DNA from: Symbiodinium natans
Lineage: Eukaryota > Sar > Dinophyceae > Suessiales > Symbiodiniaceae
DNA: 64,000 bases
Reading direction: 5' to 3'
Assembly (NCBI GenBank): GCA_905221605.1
Contig: CAJNDS010002152.1
Coordinates: forward strand, 1-64,000
This document shows positions 32,030 through 43,095 of the stretch, one piece after another (the stretch's first letter is position 1; every line of letters begins with the position of its first letter). The notes under the pieces were generated by a model that ran no database searches, was not told the DNA's origin, and saw nothing but the letters and a program-made list of their open reading frames with translations. A program made the position numbers and the translations under genes.

Positions 32030-32705
32030 TCGCGTCTCTTAAGAGCCAGTGACATGCTGTGAGCCGCCCACTGGTCCTGAACTTGTGCCACAGCTGCTCG
32101 GAGTGAGTCGACCTGCACCAGATCGGCTCGGAGTCGCTCCATCTCCACCCCCACATTGTACCGGTCACCTGGCGGATTCCGCGCGCGAAGCTCGTTTGTG
32201 CCCTGTATAGGGTTTAGGGTTTAGGGTTTTATAAGCAGTCGTTGTGACGAAAACAAGTCCTGGCTCACTTGCGGCGGCAGTCGCCACTTCGGCATGCAAA
32301 TTGGCATCTGCCACCTGACATCAAGAACATTGGCTCGAACAAAGCCCAAGTTCTGCAATTTTGCAGAGTGTCATAACAGTACCAGAACTGACCTTGAACT
32401 CCCTCTCGAGCTGCTCTTGCACCTGACGTGTTCCGACCAGAACTCTGATGCAGTTCTGACAACGAACTTCGAGGAGCTTTGGGGCAACGGTTTGGAACCC
32501 AAGGCCACATTCGGAATCCCAGCATGCAGACCAAATCAAGCAAAGGCATGGGGTACGAACATGTTAGACATCTCGGTGCTACGGGCACCCTTGCGCCCTG
32601 AAGCCCTAAACTCAGCATGATATTGAGCACGCTGTCACTTTTGCAGCTCTCTGAGCCCGTCCTCCGTGATGCGCATGGAGAGATGGGCATCGACCTGCAT
32701 GGCAG
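32030..32705 (-). CDS. Coiled-coil exons of an unidentified gene
   Basis: Three minus-strand pieces read as helical coiled coil: about 32640-32703 (MQVDAHLSMRITEDGLRELQ), 32380-32440 (LVGTRQVQEQLEREFKVS) and 32035-32155 (MERLRADLVQVDSLRAAVAQ, then a Gln/Ala-rich helix). A telomere-type patch lies at 32206-32230, between exons. They lie 3' of the probable stop at 33071, so they would belong to a different gene from the 33-41 kb coiled-coil gene unless that stop is wrong. Confidence 0.35.
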
Positions 32706-32925
32706 CTGGGCGCGAAGACATGTGTGTATGACTGAGTAGAACGAAGTATATGTTCATTTGTATGCATACATACACGCACATATCATTTTACCCATCTACT
32801 TCTGTGCACTCCATATCGTACTATTGTTCTACTGATCGCTGTTCCTGTTATCACTATTCTTCATGCTGCTATTACTCCTTTGCAGTGATTTTTGGTTACT
32901 GGTGATCTCACTACTTCGGGTCGTT

Positions 32926-33024
32926 TGGGATGTTCCCCCTTCTAACAGTCCTTACTCATAGGGAGGGGGGGGGGGGGTACTAGAATCCCAATTAAGGACT
33001 GTTCGTACAAGGGGGAACATCCCA
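32926..33024. mobile_element. 99-bp inverted-repeat element (MITE-like), copy 1
   Basis: The element begins TGGGATGTTCCCCCTT and ends AAGGGGGAACATCCCA, a perfect 16-bp terminal inverted repeat. An inner pair (aacagtcctta and taaggactgtt) extends the hairpin. A second copy of the same length lies at 54815-54913. No transposase is present, so it would be non-autonomous. No clear target-site duplication can be called by eye. It contains a run of G near its centre. Confidence 0.85.
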
Positions 33025-33070
33025 TCTGGGCGCATTCATCCTATGATCCTTGTGAGATGATCCTGCGAGC

Positions 33071-36000
33071 TTAGGTGCCCTTAGCCCTCGTGCCCTTGGC
33101 CCCAGCCTCACGGCGCTGGTCTTCGATCGCACTGCAGGCCTTGCAGTCTGAGCAAACAATGCACAAGGAAACAAACAACACTTGCATATGTATACATAAA
33201 TATAGATATAAATATAAATACAAATATAAAAAACAAATATATATATATATATATATACATACATACATACATACATACATACATACATACACACTATACA
33301 CAATACATGTATGTATATAACATGCATGTATACATATACACATATATGTATATATACACATATAAGCCACTACTTAACTTCTGAAATTGTACATCTTTAC
33401 AGTGCTACAATGTAACCCAGATGACCCCGAGATATCTTGGGCGCCGCATGCACCTCGCAGCGCAAGTCGGCGGCGTCCTCCAGAGCCACAGGGGGGTTTT
33501 GGGGATTCTTTGCACGCGACTCCGCAGGGACAAATCGAGGAGAGCGTCGTAGTCCACTATTGTGACAGCCCTTGCCCCTGGCTCGTTCTATCGACGATAC
33601 AGCCCCCAGGCCCCAGACCCCGGTATGTAACAACACACAACAGGCATGAGCCGTAGGTACAGGCCCGCACTCACACCCCGGCGTCCGGCACTCCACAGCA
33701 CAATAGGGCACACGGTTGAGAGGTCAGGATGACCCGGCAGGCGCGCCAGGGACAGAGGAAGTTGCCCGTGCCCATGGAACAGGATTCGCGCACCTCTTTG
33801 GCCGCCTGGAGAGCTGAGGACATTTGCCCTGCCTGCAGGAGCACTTCACCATGAACTCATCTGTCCACATCCCTCTTTCTGAACTCGAAGGTGCATGTGA
33901 AAAAAGCCTCGTCCTTCAGTCTTTGCGTTGTCTGCTGCACCATACTGGTGACCTCGGATGGGTCTCGTGCTACTTCAACCACATATGGTCGTGGTACCCT
34001 GGTGGGGTATGAAATCTTTGGACATTTGAACTTCTGAGGGTTTTATTGAAGAGGGCGAGGCATCTTCGGGATTTCGAGGCTCCAACATCGCCTTGCAGCT
34101 TCCTGCCACATCCATGAAATCTGCGTCTTCGCGGCTTGAGCTGGGACAACTTCTCCCACTTAGGCAAAGCAGCATTGAGCCTGATTTCCGTGGCGGCCTC
34201 ATCCTTTATTCTGGCCTAGCAATTGGATGCGGAAGCAGGGTGCAACTTCTCCTGATGCCAAACCCCCATGATGAGCGGAGCAGTCATGTGGCATCGCAAA
34301 GGCCAACATGGGCCAGTATGGGCTGCTCTAATGAAGATGAGTCTTTATGTGGTATCGGTAGCCATACGCAGCCAGGCACCAGCTGGCCCCCATCACACGA
34401 AGTACTTCGAAGAAGCCTATGTTGTATGGCCACTTAGTAGCATGCTGATATTTAGGGTACCCCCCAAGGGACCGTCATGTAAACACTTGGGGCCATATCG
34501 CACACGTGCAGGCCATCAGCTGCCTCACATCCCCTGGCCAGCCGCCTGCATGGACATCAATGCACCTTGGAGATCTTCTCCTTGCTGCCCCAACTCCTGT
34601 GAGATGGAGTTCAGTCGAATTATTGAGCACATAACTCTCTCGGCCGGTGACTAGCAGCGACGAGCAGAACATGAAAGGCTGAGGCCTTTCGTAGGCTGGC
34701 CAGCTCCATCTGGAAGACAGTGGTGAGATCCTGCGGGGATCGGAAGTCACCGTTTGATAGACGATTCGCTGGAATTGAATGACTGAACAACAGCATGTAT
34801 GAACCACCCACTAAAAGTAGAGCGTGAATATTACTTCTGGTATTGACAAAAACTCATCATAGAGTATCGAGTATAGAGTATAGCCATTGAATGAGCTATT
34901 GCTCCCTTTTTGCAAAAGGCTTCTGTGCATCCGCCTGCATGTGTCGCACGTAAGTTTTTGCGCACCCTTTTGTTCCTAAACCCTAAACATCCCTAAGCCC
35001 TACCGCGTTCACTTTTGGGGATCCCGCCTTTCTCACCTCAGCCGCCTGGCTGCGGAGCTGGTCCAGATCCTGCCGCAAGGCCTCCGCTGGCACAAGAGCG
35101 CTCCAACAAGCAGCAGCCCAGATGCTTGTCTATGTATTTGTTAGTAAATATACATATATACATATCATTATTTATATATGTATGTATATACATGTATTAT
35201 CCTTCTTCATTATCCTTCTTCTTGCTTTGTTTTCGTATGTACACATTTGATTGATTTTGCACTAATTTCTGCTGGCAATGACGGATGAGACTAACGACTG
35301 GTAACTGTTTTTTGTACTGCTTAGCATTCTTAAATTATCTTTGGTCCTTCTACATGTTTGTTCAGTGGTGCATATATTTTTTGCTATCTATTGTTTACTC
35401 CTTGGTAACATACTTATTGTAATAAATCATCTATGAGCGCTTTTTTGCTAACTATTTTGAAAGCTGTTTGTGTTGTTACTACCCCTACTACGATTGTTGT
35501 TGCATATTGTTGAAATTTGCTTAGTAGTTGTCACTAGAATCGCTAGAACTCCGCTTGTAATTATAAGAGTTGTTACAGTCAGGACTTGTTTTGAGTTGCA
35601 GCTTGGTGCCTGGTGCAGCACGTCGGAGTGGCTGATACTTTCGGCAACCTCCTGCTTGTGACTGCAAGCTTTGAGACTTGACGGTGAAGCACTGCTAAGC
35701 AGACGCCCCCGCCGACAGCCATTCAGAGAGGTGTGAAGTGCCGGCAACTTCCGGCACAGAAAGAAGCAAAGAAGGGCCAAGTGGTCACAGATGGCCTTGC
35801 GGACTTCGATCAGTGCGCTGTTTGAATCGGCGATGCCCTCGCAAAACATAGAGCCGCTGAAGTCAATAGAATAGAAGCCCCAAGCTCCAAGGGGCGACTT
35901 CGCAATTAACTAAGTGATTCCTTGTAGGATGCCTAAAGCACTGCTGCCTGCCTGCCGTGCATCATCTCGCGCATCATTCACAGAGCTCCGCACATCATTC

Positions 36001-39000
36001 ACGGAGCTCCGCACATCATTCAAGGAGCTCTGCAACTCCGCCACAGAGCCCTGGACCGCCCCCAAATCCTGCTGATGGCTGGACAGCTGGGCCAGCGCAT
36101 CCTGAGCCAGTTTTTTATTTAAATGAATGAATAAATAAATAAATATATATTTTTTTATTTATACTATTTTGATTTGTCATTGGTGCAAGGCAAGGAAGGC
36201 CACAGCATGTTCAAGTCGTTCTCCTCAGCGGCTCTTCGCGACTCGTGGCGGAGCGAGTTTGTGGTCTCATGTGCGGCCATGATCTCCTGGGATTCTCTCA
36301 ATGATGCAAAAACTCAGAGATGTGAGCCATGTCTGACTCCTTGCCCACGTCGTTCAGCTGACTTTGTAGCTGCCCCAACTCCTGGGCATTTCTGCTCGCC
36401 CATGCATTTCTGCCAGCGCGTAGCTCGTGCTCTCAATCTTGATCGGCTTAGGGATCTGGTTGTAGCTCCAGAGGTGAGTGTGGCATGTGGCAGCTCCTCT
36501 ATCTTATCATTGGCGTGTCCCTCCCTTGCCCGTTTCATGCTCTCCTTCTGCAAGTTGTTCATTCGCGTGCAAGTCTCCGAACTTTCCTTCAGACATGCCG
36601 GGCCATTGTGTCCATGAACCATGGCATGCAACAGTGCAAAGTACTACTTGGTAAAGCATAGGAGATGGCACGGGGCCTCTTGGAGGCCTCGCACTTTGCT
36701 TTGAAGCTCCTGCGCATCCTCCAAGTTCTAGGTGCAGCACATCACTTTGCAAGTCCAAGTGGGGCAATTCAAGGACTGTGTGATATCAACATGCGCAACA
36801 CTCCTACAGCAGCCCAACCGCAGCCGCACCTTAGACATGTCCTTCGCCTCGCTCCTGATAGACACCATCTCCTGCCACAAAGCCCTCAAAAACACTGTTA
36901 AACGATGAAACGCTCATCGGATCGGACTCCACATGAAGGCATTGGGCCACGAGAAGCCTTCTGAAGGCTGCTGACCTGGCCCTCGGTGGCACTCAGCCCC
37001 TGGCACAGATGGGGTGCTCGGCTAAGAGGTCATTCTTTGCACAGCGTCTTGGACTCTCTCGAGCCTTTCGCAAGTCTTCCTGTGTGCGTTGGGCATGGGT
37101 GGCGGCCGCCTCCTTCGTGGATGTGAAGTCCAAAAACACCATAGATATACTAGTGCTATACTATATTACAATACTATTTACACGTGTGTATGAGTAGTGT
37201 ATTGTAGCAGTATAATCTCTACTCAACCAAATAGACCCTTGCTCCGGGGGCACCTGTGCCTTCAGCAGGTCAGTCACCTGGCCCTGCAGCACTGGGAGTT
37301 CCTGCACCAGGCTTCGAAGCAAATTACGAAAACACAGATACAAGGATACAAAAACAACATAAGCATGTAAGAATATAGCAAAAAAGCAAGCCTACTGATA
37401 GATAGTCATGTAAGAATATAGCACCTTGAGCAGGTCGCTCGTCTGGCTTCTCAAGGAAGCGGTGTCCTAGACAGGAACAACACGAGTAGAGCAAGGTACG
37501 GCGAACCTTGATAGTCCGGGTCAAGTCCTTGCGCAAGTCGTTCACCTGCCCTTGCATTGTGGAAGAGTCCTGCGCGACACACGCCTGAGCCGCCCCTTTT
37601 ACAGCAGCTCAACAACCCCAGCATGGCTTTAATTTATCTTCGTTGGCCTTGCGCGCGTCGTTGAGCTGCCCCTGTGTGGAGGAAAGCTCCTGGAATATTT
37701 CTGGGATGCTTGTTGGACAGGCTGTGTTGACCATGTTGGCTGAAGTCGCTCCTTTCGCAAGTCGCCAAAGTGACCACGTAGTCCAGACAAATCCTGTGGC
37801 AACTTCACATCCAACTAGTGCCCCTCAGGGCTCATGCTGAAATCCTTCTGAAGGCCCGTCTGCTGGCTCTTGGTCTCTGAAAGCTCCTTCACAAGTGTAC
37901 GAGGCTTTGAGAGAACTAGTGAAAACTTAAACTGAAAGCGACCTCTACTGCATCAAGTGTTGTGTTGAACATCCGAACCTTTCTTACCGTCTGTCCTTGC
38001 GTAAGTCGTCAATGGCAGTTTGCTTTTCGGAGACTTCCAATGTAGTTTCCTCAAAATCGAGAAAGTGAAGAGCAAGCGACAATTCCGCATCGTTCCTAGC
38101 AAGGACACCGTGCCCACCCCCCCCCAAGTGTTCATTGCAAAACCCATGAGTGGGTTGACCGCAGGGACGCGTAGGGAAATGGAACGTGAATGCCGCCTTC
38201 TCACAGGTCGCTTGGCAGTCCTTCCGCAGCTCTGCAACCTCCTTGTGAAACTCGCCACGCAGGTCGCAGTGTTCTTTTCGAACCTTGCGATGGTCTGTTG
38301 AAACGTCGGAGAGTGAGCCTCAAGCCCCAGTAGCTCCATAAGCGCATGAATCCGCATAAAAGCCAGATACAACACACAAGAGCCTCATCAGCCCTCCGAA
38401 CCCTTGAAGCTATGCAGCTATATGCACTTTCGAGACGACCGACTAAGTTTTTCTAGATGGATGGGTAGCCAGCAAGTAAATGCATGGATACTCCTTGTCG
38501 GTCTGGGATGGATAGATAGTGGGATGCTTGGGTTGATGGATGCTTGGGGAGAAACGCTTTTTTCTGTCAAAAGAATAGTTTACCGGGCTTGGATGAGAAC
38601 TGATCACTTCTCTGATGGCGAACTCCAAACAATTTCACGATGCACCATTTCACTTGCATCCTACTATACGGCAGCGAGAATTGTCCCAAACACACGATCC
38701 GATGATTCTAAACGAAACTGACCTATCAACTTGTTCTTGCTACATGTAAACCCCAAACCCTAAACTCTAAACCCAAAACCCAAGCGGGGGCCTAGGCCTA
38801 GGCGGGAGCACGATTCAAACCACCGAAAGGGCAGAGCGCGACTTGGCACTTGGCGAAAACCATGCATTTTGCCATGCATGTATGTATAAATTGGATGTTG
38901 AAGAAACACCCCAACCGCGCACACAACCACCTTCCAACCCGAATATGATAAACTTTATTAGTACATAAAACTACAGCACGATATGTTCTTATTGTTAGTA

Positions 39001-41470
39001 TTGTTGTTCTTACTTCTTAACAATTCTTATTCTTCTCATTACTCGTAGTAAAAGGGTGTTAGTAGGGTGTTATCTATTTCGTATTGGGTGTTTGTGGCTT
39101 GCGGGCTCTCCGGAGCGCGTCGCTTCGCGCGATGTGCCGCGGCGGTCGCCCTATCTCTTATCTCTTTGCTTCTACTCCCCATGTGGGGATTTCCGAAAAT
39201 AGGGGTACCCTTCTTGGGGGTTCCTACAATCAGGATCATACTCTTTTGCGGGTATTTAAGGGTGCCCCTAGTTTAGGAAACACCCATGTAGGAACCCCGG
39301 TGGCCCCTTAGTGCAAGCACTGCCTGGGGAATCAATCCTTTCAGTGCGAAGAAGCCCAAGCCAAAAGCAACAAAAGTCGCGCATCCCGGAGGGAGCTGGG
39401 CCTTGCTGAGGTCAGCGGTGAGCTGGGAAAGCTCGGACCGCAAAGCTGAGCGCTGGGACTCCTGTGAGTCTGGATTTCGAGCAGGTTTTAACTTTGCGCT
39501 AACAAGGCTAAGAGTCTCTTCCGGGGGATTTATAGGGTTTAGAAAGTTTGCGGCAGGAGGGTTTCGATGGTTTCCTACCGTCAAAAGGACCAATCGACGG
39601 TGCCCAGACCTGACCTGCTCGGATCTTTGGGAGGCAACGCTGGTGCGTGTGACGTCCATCTCCGAGCGGAGTGCACTCAACTCTGTGGCTTGCTGCTCTT
39701 TGTCAGACCTCGTCAGCAGAAACAAGCAGTCAGAACTTGGACAGCAGAACGCATTGCCCGACTGGCACACGACCCTCACTACGGTGTGCAGAAACCTCAT
39801 GTCATTGTGTCTGTAAGACGAGATGCTGGAGAGACTTGAGCATGGCGCCGGTGCTTTCAGTCTCTGATTTCATCTCCGATTTCAGAAGCGAAAGGTCGCG
39901 GAGGTGGCTGTCCATGTCCGAGCGCCAGGAGGCCACATCCGATCTGAAGGAGCTCAGGTCACCGCGCAGGCCCGTGAGGTCCGTGCGTTGCGAGCCCAAC
40001 TCCGCACGCAGCTCCGTGCGGAGCTCGGTGCGGAGGTTTGTCGGGAGGGCGTTCAGCTCGGAAGCTTGCGAACTTAGTTGGTGGCTCAAGTCGCCCAAGT
40101 CTGCTCGGACGTTGGTCACCTCAGCGCGACAGGAGTCCAGGTCAGCTCTCAGGGAGCTGGCATCCGAGCGTGCCGAAGTCAACTCGGAGCGCAGAGCGCT
40201 CACCTCGCTTCGGTGCGTGTCGAAATCCGAACGCAAGGCGCCGTGCCCGGAGCTCATGTCGGACTTCTGGGTGTCGAGATCCTTGCGCACGGCGCTCAGC
40301 TCAGTGCGCAGTGTTCCGAGATGACAGTCCCATGCCGATCGGATTGTCGAGAACTCAGAGCGAAAGGAGGATGCCTTGCAACTGCACTGCTTGCCAACAA
40401 TACGCAATGCCATTCAGGAAATCACGATTGAGTACGCCATCTGAGTGCGGCAAGGAAGCCCGAGAAAGCTCTTCTCGAAGAGCCCTTAGCTGGCTGCGTT
40501 GAAGTAAGCCTGTGCATCCCACGACTAAGGTGGCTAAGATGTTCCTGCAGCGGGCCGGACTCAACGCCAAGGACATTGGCTGTTGCACCGCTCCGTCAGC
40601 TCTCGTCCCTGATAGTTAAATTTAGCAGATGATCGGAATCTAAAGCTGCCCTTTGTCGCCGAGCCACTTGACTTCACTCTGGAAGCCTTCTCGCAGCTTT
40701 CCCGTGTCGGCCGTCTGCTGATCACGCCTTCAGTTATTTTATGCCACGAAGAAACCGTCTGATCAAACACGCCGTGCTTGGGCACTGGCAGCTTCCAGCT
40801 GCTGGCGTCCACGAAGTCCCGCCTCCGTTGTTGAGTAGCTGCATGCATTCTAATACAACCTCTGACATTACATCAGCTAGGCTGCAGCTTGGTGATGTCA
40901 GACGCTTGCGTTTCGCGCAGCACCTAGGTGCACAAATGTGCACAGCAGATGAACAGAGCATGCAAATAGACGCCTGTGAACAAGTGGAGGGGAGGCTCAC
41001 CGCGGGGCGTCTTGCAATGATGTGGGTAGGACCGGACACCCACTAGCCTTGACCGAGGCTCAAACGGCCTCACACATCAACCAATCACTTAAGAGCCTCT
41101 CACTACCTTCCTGCCTGCCTTCCTTGTAGCGGGTTCAGGGCTTCCGCTCGCTGCATGGTCCGGCTACGTCGGCGTTCTGCGAGCACCTGCAGCTCGTTCG
41201 CAATGCTATCGCGGATAGCCATCATCTCGCCAGTCAAATGTGAGACCTGCATCGGCGTGTGATATAAGGTTCTGAACTCTTACGACAGGCGGCGTGCTGG
41301 GAGATCTAAGGCAACCATATTCCATGTCGAAATCGTTCTGTCCTGATAGGTCTGATAGGTGCTGCCTCTTCAGCGATTCGTTGCTGGGCAGCCGATGCAA
41401 TGTCCTGACAGCATGAACGGAGCCACCATTCACATCGGCCACTGCATATGCAATCTCAAACCCCCTGGTT
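33071..41470 (-). CDS. Large coiled-coil protein gene made of many small exons
   Basis: More than twenty minus-strand segments over 8 kb read as short heptad-like helices, each bounded by stops or frame changes. From 5' to 3' they include 41130-41235 (AIRDSIANELQVLAERRRSR), 40600-41030 (ADVMSEVVLECMQLL, then SWKLPVPKHGVFDQTVSSWH), 39802-40380, the mini-exons at 36640-38340, 36250-36310 (SLRHESRRAAEEND), 35945-36110, 35030-35090 (LRQDLDQLRSQAAEV), 34660-34740 (LTTVFQMELASLRKA), 34550-34620 (SQELGQQGEDLQGALMSMQA), 33890-33960 (VTSMVQQTTQRLKDEAF) and 33780-33850 (LQAGQMSSALQAAKE). The likely last exon reads CKACSAIEDQRREAGAKGTR and reaches a stop near 33071. The likely product is a long rod-shaped scaffold; its function is unknown. 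More than one gene may be included. Confidence 0.45.
33180..33370. repeat. AT-rich microsatellites (TA)n and (CATA)n
   Basis: aatataaataca units, then (TA)n at about 33235-33257, then (catac)/(cata)n to about 33290 and irregular tatgtatacata to about 33366. It probably lies in an intron. Confidence 0.92.
35945..36110 (-). CDS. Exon with 21-bp heptad repeats
   Basis: The minus frame reads LAQDALAQLSSHQQDLGAVQ and then SLNDVRSSVNDVRSSVNDAR. The NDVRSSV heptad is encoded by direct repeats of 21 bp (plus-strand gagctccgcacatcattcacg type) at about 35976-36040. One DNA repeat equals one heptad, so slippage changes the rod by exact helical turns without shifting frame. Confidence 0.6.
36640..38340 (-). 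CDS. Array of similar mini-exons in the coiled-coil gene
   Basis: About a dozen short minus-strand pieces, 80-250 bp apart, encode variants of one module: a helix of the form (L/S)-x-x-x-(Q/R)-(G/S)-Q-(V/L)-x-D-L-(R/L)-K. Clear members, 5' to 3': SEKQTAIDDLRKDRR (about 38010), SETKSQQTGLQKDF (37880), LSGLRGHFGDLRKER (37780), ELSSTQGQLNDARKANED (37670), STMQGQVNDLRKDL (37540), TASLRSQTSDLLKV (37450), LPVLQGQVTDLLKAQ (37270), LSATEGQVSSLQKASR (36980) and EDAQELQSKVRGLQEA (36710). A related one, LQSQLNDVGKES, is near 36340. The similarity in different frames, with introns between, shows repeated exon duplication. Confidence 0.55.
39217..39298. repeat. Foldback sequence
   Basis: ggggttcctac at 39217-39227 is mirrored by gtaggaacccc at 39288-39298. 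Outside the left arm, aggggtaccc at about 39201 also resembles the complement of gggtgccccta at about 39261. It may be a decayed inverted-repeat element. Confidence 0.65.
39802..40380 (-). CDS. Long heptad exon of the coiled-coil gene
   Basis: The minus frame is open for about 190 residues of regular heptads rich in Leu, Arg, Ser and Asp, such as LRTELSAVRKDLDTQKSDM, SEVSALRSELTSARSDASSL and LRTELRTELRAELGSQRTDL. A following piece at about 39640-39720 (ATELSALRSEMDVTRTSVAS) and another at 39400-39480 (RSALRSELSQLTADLSKAQ) continue the pattern and end near a hydrophobic stretch (CATFVAFGLGFFALKGLI, 39320-39375), which might be a membrane anchor. It is the best single exon of the rod protein and fixes its strand. 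Exon ends are approximate. Confidence 0.65.
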   Translation of the reverse strand, partial: CKASSFRSEFSTIRSAWDCHLGTLRTELSAVRKDLDTQKSDMSSGHGALRSDFDTHRSEVSALRSELTSARSDASSLRADLDSCRAEVTNVRADLGDLSHQLSSQASELNALPTNLRTELRTELRAELGSQRTDLTGLRGDLSSFRSDVASWRSDMDSHLRDLSLLKSEMKSETESTGAMLKSLQHLVLQTQ

Positions 41471-41474
41471 CTGA

Positions 41475-41573
41475 GTAGGGAATGAGGGAATTTGGGCCCA
41501 TACATACCATATAAGGGATTTTCCATACCATTTTCAGGGATTATATAGGGTACCTCATTCCCTCATTCCCTAC
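41475..41573. repeat. 99-bp foldback element with GTAGGGAATGAGGGAAT ends
   Basis: gtagggaatgagggaat at the left end is mirrored exactly by attccctcattccctac at the right. The ends differ from the 32.9/54.8 kb family, but the length is the same. The inside has atataagggatt and agggattatatagggta, similar to the foldback at 30.4 kb. It borders a likely exon at 41270-41470. Confidence 0.75.
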
Positions 41574-42179
41574 GAAGAGCCAGTCAAACATCTGACATGC
41601 CCGAGCACCCCAAGGAGTCCTGCATGTTGCCCCGCAACTTCTTCAGCTCAAGGCCTCAGAGGCCCAAGGCATGCCTCTGAGGCCTCTGAGGCCCACGAAG
41701 GTTCTCAGAAGATCAAGATGTTGCCTTCTCCTACCCTTTTTTTTCAATTCCTCCCAGCGACTGCGATGGTTTGAAAAGGGTTCCAGAGTGAGAAAGAAGC
41801 ACCTGCCTGACAAGCCCCGAGCTGAACTCGCTGGCCTCTTCGCTTCGCTGCCTTGCGCCACATTGGAGCACGATGATCACGTTTTCAGCTACCCGATCTT
41901 GCCTATCACAGCCTATCACAGTCCTATCGGAGGGTCTGTCGCACTTCAGACATCGTCCAGCAAATGTAAACAAAGTAACTATCAAGCCAGTCTTTTTGCG
42001 AAAGATTGGATAGCCCGGCACAGCACTCCTGCTTGGCCAGACTTTCTCAGCAGTTCCGTCACTCACCACAGGAACTGTACAACGAGCGAGGATGAGCAAC
42101 GTCTACTCAGTTCAGCCACGGGCGAGGACTCACACAAGGACAACTTCAGGGCTCTCTACCTGAAGCAGCATCGAAAGCT

Positions 42180-43073
42180 TGTCAAACTCACAACGGTCGC
42201 AGAAGTACTTATAAAGCTCTGAGATAAGGCACCTCCGAGCTTGTGTAGCACACACAAGTGCCCTTCAAGGTCATGCCAACGCACTCAGCGTTGAGCAACT
42301 GCGCTTCGCAGTCCTGGAATGAAGGCCGTAGAAGCAGGTCGTACGTGCAGGCTGTAATGTTCCCGTTAAAAGGTTCATACGCTTCCTACAGTATAGTCTA
42401 ATCATGAATCTGCAGTGTGCTGCACATGTGCCCGTGAAAGCCGGCAGTCCCCAGCCATCAAAGGACGAATGGGAAGTTCTGGAAAAAGCACAGTGGCCTC
42501 TTGCCATTTCCTGGCAGCTGTGGATACAGCGGCTCAGCTCTCCGTGCACCCTCACTCTGCACGATGTCATTTTGACCAAGATGCTGTGCCACGGTCTCAT
42601 TGGTCATCTGCCTTGGCAAAGAGCACACCAGCCCCCAGCGGAACAACACCTGTGAAGCCATTCCAGCGCTGCCAACCAAGACACGTCTGGTTTCGCAGGC
42701 TCGCGACCTGCTCCAACCCAAACCACATCAAAAGGTGCTGATAGGTGCTGCTGGTGATGCAGACCTCTGCCCACATCTTCTTGAACTGGTCGGCCACTGT
42801 GGAGTTCATGAGCAGGCTGGCCTTGAAGATCCAAAACCGCAGGAATCAGGAAGACCCGCAGCTTAACCTATGCCTCCAACAGACCCCTGCAACTTCAAAC
42901 TCATGCACCCACGTTGCAGAAGCCGTGGTCTCAGCGAGGACAAGCGGATCGATCATGCGCTGGTTGACTTTGTAGGACCTCAGTCGCAAAACACGTTCCC
43001 AAGTCCTAAGCCCGACAACTCTCACGCCGACTTGAGCCCCACCAGGAACCATGAAGCTGACACCCAGAATCAC
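42180..43073 (-). CDS. Exons of a Cys-containing protein, unidentified
   Basis: Minus-strand pieces with good protein character are: 42850-43070 (GLRTWERVLRLRSYKVNQRM, then DPLVLAETTASATWVHEFEV), 42660-42809 (VADQFKKMWAEVCITSSTYQ), 42400-42600 (SRCIHSCQEMARGHCAFS or an overlapping frame), 42230-42370 (ITACTYDLLLRPSFQDCEAQ and CVGMTLKGTCVCYTSSEV) and 42150-42220 (YKYFCDRCEFDKLSMLLQ). The paired cysteines suggest an extracellular or zinc-binding fold. No family was identified. It may be the 3' part of the gene to the right or a separate gene, since a stop at 43096 intervenes. Confidence 0.35.
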
Positions 43074-43095
43074 GAGAATCTGTTGGTTTAGAAGT

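Noticed and set aside
33387-33711. Gene frames on both strands at 33.4-33.7 kb
   Set aside because: Three overlapping frames are open with no clear favourite; the GC-rich composition alone explains it.
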